Part shown: one piece after another, positions 5,134 to 5,156 of the stretch
Layout of the letters: each line of letters begins with the position of its first letter
Numbering within the stretch: the stretch's first letter is position 1
Origin: Thiomonas sp.
GTDB taxonomy: Bacteria; Pseudomonadota; Gammaproteobacteria; Burkholderiales; Burkholderiaceae
Reading direction: 5' to 3'
DNA length: 5,156 bases
NCBI GenBank assembly: GCA_027443745.1
Contig: DAIAZB010000124.1
Span: forward strand, 1 to 5,156
The notes under the pieces: generated by a model
Databases searched by the model: none
What the model saw: only the letters and a program-made list of their open reading frames with translations
What the model was told of the DNA's origin: nothing
Program-made: the position numbers and the translations under genes

Positions 5134-5156
5134 TTGTCGGCATGACGCTGGACTTC

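Noticed and set aside
4880..5143. Open frame running through the tRNA (contains DQEIGGSSPPV)
   Set aside because: This peptide string is the familiar translation artefact of a tRNA gene read as protein. The frame does not match the DUF2163 frame, so it does not restore that gene's N-terminus.

Overview
This window is the distal part of a tail-and-lysis late operon from a tailed phage, carried as a prophage remnant. Every protein gene reads on the minus strand. The DNA is GC-rich (about 75% in the body of the large tail gene, nearer 57-65% towards its 3' end). The gene set and the tRNA type suggest a prophage of a high-GC proteobacterium, most likely a betaproteobacterium such as a Burkholderiales member. 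The host is inferred from general resemblance only.

Layout in the direction of transcription (high to low coordinates): a tRNA-Pro gene with anticodon TGG (5133-5059) lies at the right edge. About 60 bp of non-coding DNA with a strong hairpin follows. The next gene is a 5'-truncated DUF2163/phage BR0599-type tail gene (4997-4269). After it come a 76-residue membrane-anchored tail protein (4263-4033), a 79-residue small phage protein (4028-3789) and a 986-residue tail-tip protein with a C-terminal LamG-like jelly-roll domain (3792-832). The operon continues with a 119-residue DUF2793 protein (830-471), a 104-residue protein with one membrane segment and a coiled coil (434-120), and the start of a small holin-like protein that runs off the left edge (123-1). 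Spacing is tight throughout, with two ATGA overlaps and gaps of 1 to 36 nt, so this is one translationally coupled operon. No stretch longer than 300 bases lacks a gene.

The first four proteins would form the tip of a siphovirus-like or gene-transfer-agent-like tail. The DUF2163 protein has the four-cysteine pattern of lambda gpL, and the 986-residue protein occupies the place of the central tip (J/gp15-like) protein. The LamG domain and the DUF2793 protein are the likely surface-contact parts. The last two genes look like the start of a lysis cassette.

The main oddities are three. The tail operon is cut inside the DUF2163 gene and joined to a tRNA-Pro gene, so the tape measure, capsid, terminase and integrase genes expected upstream are absent here. 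A 13-bp direct repeat brackets the 79-residue gene in such a way that its removal would fuse the two flanking tail proteins in frame. The large tail protein ends in a LamG module of lower GC content. I found no wholly new kind of system. The window is a recognisable phage tail module with an unusual boundary.
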